Assembly: GCF_900112895.1 (NCBI RefSeq)
Contig: NZ_FONL01000003.1
Span: forward strand, 1-64,000
Length of the DNA: 64,000 nt
Direction of reading: 5' to 3'
DNA from: Succiniclasticum ruminis DSM 9236
Lineage (GTDB): Bacteria > Bacillota > Negativicutes > Acidaminococcales > Acidaminococcaceae
Below the pieces are notes generated by a model. The model saw nothing but the letters and a program-made list of their open reading frames with translations. It did not search any database and was not told the DNA's origin. Shown piece after piece: positions 7,728-16,897 of this stretch (its first letter is position 1; each line of letters opens with the position of its first letter). A program made the translations under genes and the position numbers.

Positions 7728-8903
7728 ATGAATGAAATGGCGCTGAAGTATGGCTGCAACCCCAATCAGAAAATCGCGAAAGTGTATATGAAAGACGGAA
7801 AGGATCTGCCTTTTACCGTACTGAACGGCCGGCCCGGCTTTATCAACCTGCTGGATGCCTTTAACAGCTGGCAGCTGGTAAAAGAATTAAAAGAAGCTAC
7901 CGGTTTGCCGGCAGCGGCGTCCTTTAAACATGTAAGCCCGGCAGGCGCGGCGGTTGCCACGGAGCTGAGCGATACGCTGAAGAAAATTTATTTTGTAGAC
8001 GACCTTGAACTGACACCCATTGCTTCCGCCTATGCCGCAGCCCGGGGCGCGGACCGCATGTCTTCCTACGGTGACTTTGCCGCCCTGTCCGATATCTGTG
8101 ACAAGGAAACGGCGCTGCTGCTGAAACGGGAAGTGTCCGACGGCGTCATTGCTCCCGGTTATACGGAAGAGGCCCTGGAGATCCTGAAAAGCAAACGGAA
8201 AGGTACCTACCTTGTGATGCAGATGGATCCGGACTACGTGCCGGAGGAGCAGGAGACCAAGCAGGTCTTCGGCATTTCCTTTGAGCAGAGCCGCAACAAC
8301 GCGAAGATCACAGCGGACCTGCTGGCAGAACGTCCCACGAAGAACAAAGATATTCCCGACGCAGCTGTCCGTGACCTTCTGGTATCGCTGATTACGCTGA
8401 AATACACCCAGTCCAATTCGGTCTGCTATGTAAAAGACGGCATGACCATCGGCGTGGGCGCAGGACAGCAGTCCCGCATCCACTGCACCCGTCTGGCAGG
8501 CAACAAGGCAGACATCTGGTGGCAGCGGCAGAACCCGAAAGTCATGGCCCTGCCTTTCAAAGCGGATATCCGCCGCCCGGACCGGGACAACACCATCGAC
8601 GTATATATTTCCGATGACTATGAAGACGTGCTGGCGGAGGGCACCTGGCAGCTGTTCTTTACGGAAAAACCGGAACCGCTGACCAAAGAAGAAAAGAAAG
8701 CCTGGGCGGCGAAGCTCACCGGCGTGGCATTAGGCAGCGACGCCTTCTTCCCTTTCGGCGACAACATCGAACGGGCCCACCGCAGCGGCGTGCAGTACGT
8801 GGCCGAAGCCGGCGGCTCCATCCGGGACGACCATGTGATCGAAACGGCGGATAAATACAACATGGCAGTTTCCTTTACGCATCTGCGGTTGTTCCATCAT
8901 TGA
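7728..8903 (+). CDS. purH: Stand-alone AICAR formyltransferase (PurH transformylase domain only)
   Basis: 391 aa; start supported by AAGGAGG 10 bases upstream. It aligns by eye with the AICAR transformylase part of PurH: YGCNPNQK at the N-terminus, AASFKHVSPAGAA (with the Lys-His typical of the active site), YTQSNSVCY, GVGAGQQSR, and the terminal GSDAFFPFGDNIERA and RLFHH. It converts AICAR plus 10-formyl-THF to FAICAR in purine synthesis. Bifunctional PurH is about 510-530 aa; the IMP cyclohydrolase domain (about 120-190 aa) is absent, so the cyclohydrolase must be encoded elsewhere. Controlled by the ZTP riboswitch at 7531. The end reads SFTHLRLFHH, slightly unusual but compatible. Confidence 0.9.
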   Translation: MNEMALKYGCNPNQKIAKVYMKDGKDLPFTVLNGRPGFINLLDAFNSWQLVKELKEATGLPAAASFKHVSPAGAAVATELSDTLKKIYFVDDLELTPIASAYAAARGADRMSSYGDFAALSDICDKETALLLKREVSDGVIAPGYTEEALEILKSKRKGTYLVMQMDPDYVPEEQETKQVFGISFEQSRNNAKITADLLAERPTKNKDIPDAAVRDLLVSLITLKYTQSNSVCYVKDGMTIGVGAGQQSRIHCTRLAGNKADIWWQRQNPKVMALPFKADIRRPDRDNTIDVYISDDYEDVLAEGTWQLFFTEKPEPLTKEEKKAWAAKLTGVALGSDAFFPFGDNIERAHRSGVQYVAEAGGSIRDDHVIETADKYNMAVSFTHLRLFHH

Positions 8904-8973
8904 TATGACGTTTGCTTGCGAGGCAATGCATAACAAGCTGCAAATTGCCGGCAGAATCATAGTATAAATCATT

Positions 8974-9564
8974 ATGAACCATTTGTTTTTCCGACAGGAT
9001 ACCGTGGAGCTGGCCCGCAAGCTGTTGGGCTGTCTGCTGATACACCGTACTCCCGACGGCGTTGCCGGCGGTATGATTGTAGAAACAGAAGCATATGTGG
9101 GCGCCATTGATAAAGCCTGCCACGCATACCGGAACCGGAGCGAACGCACGGAAATCATGTACCACGACGGCGGGTATGCCTATGTGTATTTCATTTACGG
9201 CATGCACTACTGTTTTAACGTGGTGACCGGTCCTGAAGGAGAAGGCAACGCCGTCCTGATCCGGGCACTGGAGCCGGTTATCGGGCTTGACCTGATGCGT
9301 AAGAGGCGGCGTATGAATCAGCTGCGAAACTTGTGCAGCGGACCGGGGAAAGTGTGTCAGGCGCTGGACATTACAAAAAACGAATATGGGTTGGACCTGT
9401 GTAACGCGGACAGTCCGTTACGCCTGATTCAGTACAGGTACATTCCGGATGCGAAAATTGGGGCATCTCCCCGCATCAACGTGGCTTATGCGGGAGAAGC
9501 GGCAGCATGGCCCTGGCGTTTTTATGTGAAAGATAACCCATATGTGTCAATCATCGGTAGTTGA
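8974..9564 (+). CDS. DNA-3-methyladenine glycosylase (AAG/MPG family)
   Basis: 196 aa. Family hallmarks are an early RKLLGCLL, ETEAYVGAIDKACHA with the catalytic Glu, RTEIMY, YFIYGMHYCFNVV, the LIRALEP segment and GPGKVCQALDI. The enzyme excises alkylated bases such as 3-methyladenine and hypoxanthine to start base excision repair. It starts 70 bp after purH with no terminator seen between, so it may be part of the riboswitch-controlled transcript. No strong RBS stands out before the ATG. Confidence 0.93.
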   Translation: MNHLFFRQDTVELARKLLGCLLIHRTPDGVAGGMIVETEAYVGAIDKACHAYRNRSERTEIMYHDGGYAYVYFIYGMHYCFNVVTGPEGEGNAVLIRALEPVIGLDLMRKRRRMNQLRNLCSGPGKVCQALDITKNEYGLDLCNADSPLRLIQYRYIPDAKIGASPRINVAYAGEAAAWPWRFYVKDNPYVSIIGS

Positions 9565-9593
9565 GCAGTAATGATTTTAATCTTAAAATAATA

Positions 9594-9640
9594 AAGAAGC
9601 GTGCAAGATTTTATTAAAAATCTTACACGCTTTATTTTAT
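9594..9640. terminator. Bidirectional rho-independent terminator
   Basis: The inverted repeat aagcgtgcaagatttt / aaaatcttacacgctt (one mismatch) is flanked by A-rich and T-rich tails. It can end the glycosylase transcript rightward and the convergent transglycosylase transcript leftward. Confidence 0.8.
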
Positions 9641-9649
9641 AAACAATAA

Positions 9650-10645
9650 TTATTCCAGCAGCAGTGTCCTGCCGTTTTTCAGTGTCACGCCCTTTGCCAG
9701 GGCTTCTTTCAGTTCAGTGTTGCCGATATACCCGTATTTCAGCATTTCTTTCAATACGAGCCGTACCCGTTTGGCGCAGCCGCCCGGGTTCTCATAGGGA
9801 TTCAGGGCGCTGGGGGCGTATGGCATGGCTGCCAGCATGGCGCTTTCAGGCAAAGTCATTTGTGACGGATCTTTGCCAAAATACTTTTTTGCCGCGTCCC
9901 GGATACCGTAAGCTCCGGCGCCGAAGTAAGTGGTGTTGAAATACATTTCCAACACTTCGTCTTTGGAATATTTGCGTTCGACCCAGGTCGCCAGAACAGC
10001 CTCTTCTGCTTTGCGGGCCATTGTCTGTTCGCTGCTCAGAAAAACATTTTTAACCATCTGCTGGGTGAGTGTACTGCCTCCCTGCCGCACTTCTCCTGCT
10101 TTCAGGTTGACAAAGGCCGCCCTGACGATGCCGGTGATGTCCAGGGCGCCGTGTTTATAAAAGTCATGATCTTCGATGGCAAGCAGCGCTTTCCGGGCGT
10201 GGTCCGGAATTTTCCGGAGGCTTATCCAGTCCGGATTTGAGCGTAGCGAGTTAACGGTTTCTTCCACATGCCAGACAGTAGAAACTTTCACTAAAGCGGA
10301 ATCACCGCCCTGTTTTACCTGTTTGCCCAGTTTGTCTGCGCCTTTGGCGGCAGAATCCGCCAGCTTTCCGGCATTGTCCGGCAGGTTGGTATCTTTCAGC
10401 GTCTTGCCCGCTGTTTTGGCCGCATCGCCGACTTTATCGGTTACGGCTTTTGCCTGGTTTCCTGTCAGGTCGATGATGTTTTCTATTTTAGGATTCTTTT
10501 TAAAGTCATCCGTTGCCTGGCTTATCGGCTTGGGAATCTCAAGTTGCGGACCCAGCATATTCCAGCCGATAAAGAGCAGAATGAAGAGGACTGTCAGCCC
10601 CACTATCTGCGGAAGACGGCTTTTCTTTTGTTTCTTCTTGCGCAT
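9650..10645 (-). CDS. Monofunctional peptidoglycan transglycosylase (GT51) with long helical linker
   Basis: 331 aa from the ATG at 10645, which has GGAG 7 bases upstream; a longer reading would need a TTG at 10684. Basic N-terminus (MRKKKQKKSR), one membrane segment (about 11-30), then a roughly 80-residue Ala/Lys/Asp-rich helical linker (about 40-120), then the GT51 domain. Motifs are EDHDFYKHGALD (catalytic Glu), RQGGSTLTQQMVKN, RKAEEAVLA, EMYFNTTYFGAGAYGI and LPESAMLAAMP. There is no transpeptidase domain, so it polymerises lipid II only. The linker is longer than in typical MtgA (about 230-270 aa in total) and may span part of the periplasm. Confidence 0.9.
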   Translation of the reverse strand: MRKKKQKKSRLPQIVGLTVLFILLFIGWNMLGPQLEIPKPISQATDDFKKNPKIENIIDLTGNQAKAVTDKVGDAAKTAGKTLKDTNLPDNAGKLADSAAKGADKLGKQVKQGGDSALVKVSTVWHVEETVNSLRSNPDWISLRKIPDHARKALLAIEDHDFYKHGALDITGIVRAAFVNLKAGEVRQGGSTLTQQMVKNVFLSSEQTMARKAEEAVLATWVERKYSKDEVLEMYFNTTYFGAGAYGIRDAAKKYFGKDPSQMTLPESAMLAAMPYAPSALNPYENPGGCAKRVRLVLKEMLKYGYIGNTELKEALAKGVTLKNGRTLLLE

Positions 10646-10860
10646 GGTATCTCCGTGAAAAGGTTGTCTTTTCCTGACCTGCAAATTATCGCTATTTACC
10701 TTATGATACCATCATTTTACCAATTGGAAGCGTATTTGGCAAAGCCGCTTTGTGAAATTTTTACTATTAAAATGTGAAAGAATATGGTAAAATACTAAAT
10801 TATAACAGGAAAACCTTTTACAGCCTGTTCTTAACTTCCATAAAGATGAGAGGGGTTATC

Positions 10861-11802
10861 ATGAAATTAAAGCATAAGGATTTGTTGTGCATCCATGATT
10901 TATCGACAGAGGAAGTGTTGCTGGTTCTGGACGTGGCGAAAAAGCTGAAGAAAATGCAGAAGATGGGCGTTCCTCATGAATTCTGCAAAGGTAAAACCCT
11001 TGCCATGATGTTTTCCAAAGCATCTACCCGTACCCGTGTTTCCTTTGAAACGGGCTTCCATCAGCTGGGCGGGCATGCGATTTACCTGAACGACCGGGAT
11101 TCCCAGATCGGCCGTGGCGAACCGATCCGTGACACTGCCAGGGTGCTGTCCCGTATGGTGGACGGCATCATGATCCGTACTTTTTCCCATGATTCCGTTA
11201 TCGAACTGGCAGAATATGCCTCCATTCCTGTCATTAACGGTCTGACGGACCTGCTGCATCCCTGTCAGGCCCTGACGGACCTGCTGACCATTGAAGAGCA
11301 GTTGGGCTCGTTAAAAGGCCGCAAGCTGGTGTATGTAGGAGACGGCAATAATATGGCCCATTCCCTGATGTACGCCTGTGCCAAAGTCGGCATGGATATG
11401 TTCTGCGCCAGCCCGAAAGGTTACCAGCCGGATCCGATGGTTTTGAAACAGGCGCAGGAAGACGCGGCGCAGACGGGGTGTACCATTTCCGTGGAAGAAG
11501 ATATTGCCAAAGCAGTCAAAGGCGCTGATGTATTATATACAGATGTCTGGACCAGCATGGGACAGGAAGCGGAACGGGAAATCCGTCTGAAAGCGCTCCA
11601 TGATTACCAGATCAACAGCGAATTGCTGAAGGCGGCCAACCCCGGGGCTATCGTGCTGCACTGCCTGCCGGCCCACCGGGGCGAGGAGATTACGGAAGAA
11701 GTGCTGGAAGGCCCGCAGTCCTTTGTGTGGGATCAGGCGGAAAACCGTCTGCATACACAGAAAGCCATTATGGTGCTGTTGATGAGCGATGCGGAACTGT
11801 GA
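10861..11802 (+). CDS. argF: Ornithine carbamoyltransferase
   Basis: 313 aa from the ATG at 10861, preceded by GAGAGGGG; an in-frame ATG at 10774 would add 29 unlikely residues. Motifs: SKASTRTRVSF (carbamoyl phosphate), HPCQALTDL, GDGNNMAHS, DVWTSMGQE and HCLPAHRGEEI. It makes citrulline from ornithine and carbamoyl phosphate in arginine synthesis. It precedes argG-argH on the same strand but is separated by 239 bp with a promoter, so it may be its own transcription unit. A catabolic role (ArcB) is possible in amino-acid fermenters, but the argGH neighbourhood favours biosynthesis. Confidence 0.95.
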   Translation: MKLKHKDLLCIHDLSTEEVLLVLDVAKKLKKMQKMGVPHEFCKGKTLAMMFSKASTRTRVSFETGFHQLGGHAIYLNDRDSQIGRGEPIRDTARVLSRMVDGIMIRTFSHDSVIELAEYASIPVINGLTDLLHPCQALTDLLTIEEQLGSLKGRKLVYVGDGNNMAHSLMYACAKVGMDMFCASPKGYQPDPMVLKQAQEDAAQTGCTISVEEDIAKAVKGADVLYTDVWTSMGQEAEREIRLKALHDYQINSELLKAANPGAIVLHCLPAHRGEEITEEVLEGPQSFVWDQAENRLHTQKAIMVLLMSDAEL

Positions 11803-11884
11803 TGCATATCGTTTCAGCACAGGAAACGTCTGTTCTTTTCAGTGTTGCAAAGTGCAACAGCACACTATGCAATGCATGAAATAT

Positions 11885-11956
11885 TTTATAATTATTCAAA
11901 AAAAATGAAAAAATTTGCATAAAAACACTTGCATTTTTTTCATTACGTGCTACAAT
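11885..11956 (+). promoter_or_regulatory. argGH promoter with candidate ARG box
   Basis: TTGCAT (11929-11934), 16 bp, TACAAT (11951-11956). Just upstream, TTTATAATTATTCA (11885-11898) resembles an ArgR operator half-pair (consensus TGAATAATTATTCA, 11 of 14 from the right end). ArgR repression by arginine is inferred from this match and the gene order. A hairpin-forming GTGTTGCA-AAG-TGCAACAGCAC sits at 11842-11863, upstream of the promoter. Confidence 0.5.
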
Positions 11957-12041
11957 AAGCATGTTAAAACTTTATCTGCAGCAACTGCGACAGGCAGGGC
12001 TATGCAGGAAATCACAATTACGACAAGGGAGGCCCGTTAAA

Positions 12042-13271
12042 ATGGCAAAAGTAAAAAAGGAAGACATCAAAAAAGTTGTATTAGCATACAGCGGCGGTCT
12101 GGATACCTCCGTTATCATCCCCTGGTTAAAGGAGAATTATAACAACTGCGAAATCATCGCGGTCTGCGCTGACCTGGGTCAGGGCGACGAACTGGATCCG
12201 GTGCATGACAAGGCTATCAAATCCGGCGCCAGCAAATGCTACATTCTGGATCTGAAAGAAGACTTCATCGCCAATTATGTATGGCCCTGCGTAAAGGCCG
12301 GCGCCGTATATGAAAAGAAATATCTGCTGGGGACGTCCTTTGCCCGTCCGCTGATCGCCAAGCACCTGGTGGACATTGCCCACAAGGAAGGCGCCGATGC
12401 GGTGGCTCACGGCGCTACCGGCAAGGGCAACGATCAGGTACGTTTTGAGCTGACCGTAAAATCTCTGGATCCGGATCTGGCCATCATCGCTCCCTGGCGT
12501 GAATGGGAACTGCGTTCCCGCGATCAGGAGATCGATTACGCGGCAGCTCATAACATTCCCATTCCCGTATCCCATGAAGACGACTATTCCATGGACCGCA
12601 ATATGTGGCATCTGTCTCATGAAGGTTCCGATCTGGAAGATCCCTGGAACGCGCCTCAGGCGAAGATGTTCCGGGTAACCTGCACGCCGGAGACCGCACC
12701 GGACAAACCGGAAATGATCGAGCTGGAATTCGAACAGGGCGTTCCGGTATCCGTAAACGGGAAAAAGATGAGCCCGGCCCGGCTGGTGGAAACCCTGAAT
12801 GCCATCGGTATCCGCAACGGCGTAGGCATCAGCGATATCGTGGAAAACCGTCTGGTGGGTATGAAGAGCCGCGGTGTGTATGAAACTCCGGCGGGCGCCA
12901 TCATCTACTATGCCCACAATGAACTGGAAAACCTGTGCCTGGACCGGGATACCTATCATTACAAAGAAGGCCTGGCCATCAAATATGCGGAACTGGTGTA
13001 TGACGGAAAATGGTTCTGCGCGCTGCGGGAAGCTTTGGAAGCTTTCGTTAACGAAACCCAGAAGACCGTTACCGGTACGGTTCGTCTGAAACTGTATAAA
13101 GGCAACATCATCAGCGCCGGCGCCAAATCCCCGTATTCCCTGTACAGCCAGGAATATGTGACCTTCGGCGAAGACGAAGTATACGATCAGAGCGACGCAA
13201 CCGGTTTCATCAATCTGTTCGGCCTGCCGTTAGCCGTACGGGCCATGATGAAGAAAGGCACGTTAAAATAA
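12042..13271 (+). CDS. argG: Argininosuccinate synthase
   Basis: 409 aa from the ATG at 12042, with AAGGGAGG upstream; an in-frame ATG at 11961 is rejected. The N-terminal PP-loop [10 protein letters not shown] is diagnostic, followed by [16 protein letters not shown] and the Asp-rich substrate region. It joins citrulline and aspartate with ATP to argininosuccinate. The stop overlaps the argH start by one base, consistent with translational coupling. Confidence 0.97.
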   Translation: MAKVKKEDIKKVVLAYSGGLDTSVIIPWLKENYNNCEIIAVCADLGQGDELDPVHDKAIKSGASKCYILDLKEDFIANYVWPCVKAGAVYEKKYLLGTSFARPLIAKHLVDIAHKEGADAVAHGATGKGNDQVRFELTVKSLDPDLAIIAPWREWELRSRDQEIDYAAAHNIPIPVSHEDDYSMDRNMWHLSHEGSDLEDPWNAPQAKMFRVTCTPETAPDKPEMIELEFEQGVPVSVNGKKMSPARLVETLNAIGIRNGVGISDIVENRLVGMKSRGVYETPAGAIIYYAHNELENLCLDRDTYHYKEGLAIKYAELVYDGKWFCALREALEAFVNETQKTVTGTVRLKLYKGNIISAGAKSPYSLYSQEYVTFGEDEVYDQSDATGFINLFGLPLAVRAMMKKGTLK

Positions 13272-14683
13272 TGGCCAAATTGTGGGGCGGTCGGTTCAGT
13301 AAGAATACGAACGAATTAGTGGACGCATTCAATGCGTCCATTAATTATGATAAGCGTTTGTATCAGGAGGATATCCGGGGCAGTATTGCCCATGCCAGGA
13401 TGCTGGTAAAATGCGGCATTATTCCGGAGGCAGACGGAACGAGGATCGTGGCGGGGTTGCAGGATATTCTGAAAGACATTGAAGCCGGCAACTTTGAATT
13501 CAGCGTAGCGCTGGAAGATATCCATATGAACGTGGAAGCGCGCCTGACGGAACGGATCGGGGATGCGGGGGCAAGACTGCATACGGCCCGGAGCCGCAAC
13601 GACCAGGTGGCGCTGGATATGCATATGTATATGAAGCGGCAGATCGTAGAGGTAGCGGAACTGCTGCTGGAGTTTGAAAAAGTGATCCTGTCTGTGGCGA
13701 AGCAGCACGACAAGACGCTGATGCCCGGCTACACCCATCTGCAGCGGGCCCAGCCTATTACGTTTGCCCATCACCTGCTGGCTTATTTTAATATGTTGCA
13801 GCGTGACTTCCGCCGCCTGCTGGGCGTGTGGGAGGATGCAGACATCATGCCCCTGGGAGCCGGGGCCATCGCGGGAACCACGTTCCCCATTGACCGGTTC
13901 TATGTAGCGGAGCAGTTAAATTTTAAAAATGTGTATGCAAACAGCATGGACGCGGTCAGCGACCGGGATTATGTGCTGGATTTCCTGTCTTTTGCCTCTG
14001 TATTGATGATGCACATGAGCCGCCTGTCCGAAGAGCTGTGCCTGTGGAGCAGTACGGAGTTTGGTTTTGTGGAGCTGGACGACGCCTTTGCCACCGGTTC
14101 TTCCATGATGCCCCAGAAGAAAAATCCGGATATTTCCGAGCTGGTGCGGGGCAAGACGGGCCGCGTCTACGGCGAGCTGATGGCTATGCTGACTACATTG
14201 AAAGGCTTGCCGCTGACATACAATAAAGATCTGCAGGAAGACAAGGAAGGTCTGTTTGATGCCATCGACACGGTGAAGTTTACGCTTCAGGTCTACAGGG
14301 ACATGATCGCTACCATGACGGTAAATACTGACCGGATGCGGTGGGCGGTGTCTCACGATTTTTCCAATGCTACGGATCTGGCAGACTATCTGGTCCGGAA
14401 AGGGGTACCGTTCCGCAAGGCCCATGCTGTAGTAGGACAGTGCGTGGCCTATGCCATTAAAGAACACAAATTCCTGCTGGATATGACACTGGATGAATAT
14501 AAGCAGTTCTGCGAACTGTTTGAGCCTGATCTGATGGAGGCCCTGGATCCGGAACATTGCGTTAACGCCCGGGTTTCCTACGGAGGCCCCAGCTACGTGA
14601 AAAACGACAAGCAACTGGAGAAAGGCGAGGCAATCGTGAAAGAACAGGAAGAAACGCTGAAGGGACTGCGGGAAAAGGCCTGA
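13271..14683 (+). CDS. argH: Argininosuccinate lyase
   Basis: 470 aa. Carries the fumarase/lyase superfamily signature GSSMMPQKKNPD, plus SRNDQVALD, TAHSR-like TARSRNDQ and the TPGYTHLQ-like PGYTHLQRAQP. It splits argininosuccinate into arginine and fumarate. Last gene of the argGH unit; a hairpin with a T tract lies about 80 bp after the stop. Confidence 0.97.
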   Translation: MAKLWGGRFSKNTNELVDAFNASINYDKRLYQEDIRGSIAHARMLVKCGIIPEADGTRIVAGLQDILKDIEAGNFEFSVALEDIHMNVEARLTERIGDAGARLHTARSRNDQVALDMHMYMKRQIVEVAELLLEFEKVILSVAKQHDKTLMPGYTHLQRAQPITFAHHLLAYFNMLQRDFRRLLGVWEDADIMPLGAGAIAGTTFPIDRFYVAEQLNFKNVYANSMDAVSDRDYVLDFLSFASVLMMHMSRLSEELCLWSSTEFGFVELDDAFATGSSMMPQKKNPDISELVRGKTGRVYGELMAMLTTLKGLPLTYNKDLQEDKEGLFDAIDTVKFTLQVYRDMIATMTVNTDRMRWAVSHDFSNATDLADYLVRKGVPFRKAHAVVGQCVAYAIKEHKFLLDMTLDEYKQFCELFEPDLMEALDPEHCVNARVSYGGPSYVKNDKQLEKGEAIVKEQEETLKGLREKA

Positions 14684-14765
14684 GTGAAGCAGAATAGGAA
14701 AGCCAGACAGGCTCAAAAATCTGCCGGAGTGCATACGAATAAACAGTGTTTCCTTAAATATAACT

Positions 14766-14837
14766 GAAAAACTCTTTTGTCTGAAGATTTTCATGGTTTT
14801 TTGGAAATTTTCTGCAAAAGAGTTTTGTTTTTTATAG
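14766..14837 (+). terminator. Terminator after argH
   Basis: AAAACTCTTTTG pairs with CAAAAGAGTTTT, followed by GTTTTTTAT. The roughly 35-nt loop is unusually large for an intrinsic terminator. Confidence 0.65.
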
Positions 14838-14928
14838 CGAAATCTACTACATTTTGTTATAATATAATGTACAGGTTTATGACCTATATATTTTTTGTTA
14901 TTCTTTTGTTATTCTATAGAAAGACAGG

Positions 14929-15825
14929 GTGAAACTGTTGCTGGAACAATTTCAGGCATTAGCAAGGACAATAGGTATCCTGGACGTAATTGATACCGGC
15001 CTTGTTGCTTTTTTTCTGTACAGAATTTATATTATGCTGAAAAATACCAGAGCTGCGGCATTGGTCAAAGGACTGATGGTACTGGCGGCGCTGGTTATCG
15101 TCAGTAAATGGCTGAACCTGCACGTCATCAACTGGATATTGGAAAAAGCCATGACTATGATGATGGTTGCTTTGCCTGTTGTATTCCAGCCGGAACTGCG
15201 TCGCGCGCTGGAACAGATCGGCCGTGGCCGTCTGTTCCGTAAACGTGTGGAACTGGATGAAGCAGAACTGAACGACATGATCGAAGCGGTGGCTAATGCC
15301 GCGGTCATAATGGGGCAGAGAAAGGTCGGGGCCCTGATAGTGTTTGAAAGGGCCGTCGGACTGGAAGAAAGAATTGAAACCGGCATTAAGATCGACGGAC
15401 TTGTGACGGACAGTCTCCTGTTGAATATTTTTGAAAAAGACACGCCTTTGCATGATGGCGCGGTCATCATCCGGGGCAATCGTATCATTGCGGCTTCCTG
15501 TCTGCTTCCGTTGACGGACGCCAGGGGTCTGAGCCAGGAACTGGGGACGCGGCACCGGGCGGCTATCGGTATTTCCGAACAGTCGGATGCGCTGGTAGTA
15601 GTGGTCAGCGAGGAAACAGGTACGGTCTCTGTTACCAGGAATGGCGAAATCTACCGTTACCTGCGGCGGGAAGATGTTGTCGACATGTTACAGTCTGCTT
15701 TTGTGGGGAACAATCATTTTACGCTGAAACAGATGATTTTGGAGAAGCTGGATAAAATCCGTAATAAAAATGAGAAAGAAGCAAACGACGTTAAGCAGAT
15801 CGTGAAACCGGGAGGCAAATCATGA
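14929..15825 (+). CDS. cdaA: Diadenylate cyclase CdaA (c-di-AMP synthase)
   Basis: 298 aa from GTG at 14929. A TTG at 14938 with AGGGTGA just upstream is an equally good start. Three hydrophobic segments lie in the first 90 residues, then the DAC domain with LHDGAVII (DGA motif) and GTRHRAAIG (RHR motif). It makes c-di-AMP from two ATP at the membrane. It overlaps cdaR by four bases (ATGA), the usual pairing with its regulator. Confidence 0.95.
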   Translation: MKLLLEQFQALARTIGILDVIDTGLVAFFLYRIYIMLKNTRAAALVKGLMVLAALVIVSKWLNLHVINWILEKAMTMMMVALPVVFQPELRRALEQIGRGRLFRKRVELDEAELNDMIEAVANAAVIMGQRKVGALIVFERAVGLEERIETGIKIDGLVTDSLLLNIFEKDTPLHDGAVIIRGNRIIAASCLLPLTDARGLSQELGTRHRAAIGISEQSDALVVVVSEETGTVSVTRNGEIYRYLRREDVVDMLQSAFVGNNHFTLKQMILEKLDKIRNKNEKEANDVKQIVKPGGKS

Positions 15826-16766
15826 TTAACAAGAACACTGAGAATCGTGATAAATGGTTTGCCAGGTTTATGTGTGTGCTTATTGCCTGTTGTTTATGGC
15901 TGTACGTGATGAGCGAGCAGAACCCCATCGTTGAAAAGGAATTTGCGGTTCCACTGGTTTCACGCAATCTGACAGAAAGCATGATTGTGTTTAATGTTCC
16001 TGAAAAAGTAAGCGTAAGGGTCAGGGGTACCCGTACGGCGCTGGCTAACATGCCGGAAAGCGATATTTTTGCTTTTGTTAATTTGAACAAGCTTTCTGTA
16101 GGCACACATACGGTCCTGATCAATGCCCGTTTTGCCAGAGGGGATGTAGTGCAGGTTACCCCTCCGGCAGTAAATCTGTTTATTGATGTGAAGAAGGACA
16201 AAATCGTGCCTGTCACTGCGGAGATCATCGGTTCTCCCAATAAGGATTTTGCAGTAGAAGAACACAGGCTTACACCCTCTGAAGTTAAGATTCAGGGAGC
16301 GGCTACCCGCCTGGAAGCGTTGGATAAGATTTTTGTTCCTGTAGATGTGGGGGGGCGGAGTGAAGAATTTACTGTGACACAGAAACCGCTCGCTGTGGCG
16401 AAAGACGGTATGGACATGCAGGATGTGACAATTGATCCGGCTGAAGTCATAGTGCACACAAAATTTAAAAAGAGATCCCAGACGGCGACGGTTCTGGTTA
16501 AGGCTGTCTATAAGGGCGCATTACCGGATGGGTTAAAAATCACAAGTTCTACTGTCAATCCGTTTAAAGTTACCGTGTCCGGGGCTCCGTCCGTAATTGA
16601 TAATCTGAAAGAATTGGAACTGGAACCGGTCCGGTTGGACAGTATTACTAAAAACACGACCGTGCCGGTGAAGATAATTTTGCCTGACGGAGTAAGAGCG
16701 GACAGGCAAACGGTTGACATTGATCTTACGGTGGAAAATACTTCTGCGGAAAACACAAATGAATAG
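15822..16766 (+). CDS. cdaR: YbbR-domain protein CdaR, regulator of CdaA
   Basis: 314 aa, start at 15822 with GGGAGG upstream. One N-terminal membrane segment (about 15-33: FMCVLIACCLWLYVMSEQ), then three to four YbbR repeats outside the cytoplasmic membrane, visible as recurring V-VRGTRTALANM / VKIQGAATRLEALDKI / VTVSGAPSVIDNLKELE units. CdaR binds and tunes CdaA. In most Firmicutes glmM comes next; here it does not. Confidence 0.92.
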   Translation: MINKNTENRDKWFARFMCVLIACCLWLYVMSEQNPIVEKEFAVPLVSRNLTESMIVFNVPEKVSVRVRGTRTALANMPESDIFAFVNLNKLSVGTHTVLINARFARGDVVQVTPPAVNLFIDVKKDKIVPVTAEIIGSPNKDFAVEEHRLTPSEVKIQGAATRLEALDKIFVPVDVGGRSEEFTVTQKPLAVAKDGMDMQDVTIDPAEVIVHTKFKKRSQTATVLVKAVYKGALPDGLKITSSTVNPFKVTVSGAPSVIDNLKELELEPVRLDSITKNTTVPVKIILPDGVRADRQTVDIDLTVENTSAENTNE

Positions 16767-16781
16767 ATGTTGAAATAATTA

Positions 16782-16857
16782 GGAAAGAGCAGAGGAAAAT
16801 TTATTCGTTGCCGGCAGAATAGGCGTGAAGGAAAGCTCTTTCCTTTTATTATTATTA
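16782..16857 (+). terminator. Terminator after cdaR with branched loop
   Basis: GGAAAGAGC (16782-16790) pairs with GCTCTTTCC (16835-16843), followed by TTTTATTATTATT. The 44-nt loop can form an inner hairpin (ATTC...GAAT). Confidence 0.65.
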
Positions 16858-16897
16858 GAACTTATAATATTTTCATGGCAGACTGGAGAAGAATGCA

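Noticed and set aside
7493-7735. 80-codon open frame over the purH leader
   Set aside because: It overlaps the promoter and the ZTP riboswitch, has no RBS and is explained by the RNA element.
8860-8903. Adapter-like peptide end SFTHLR in purH
   Set aside because: Resembles a known assembly artefact motif, but the frame ends with the normal RLFHH and the following sequence continues as expected genomic DNA.
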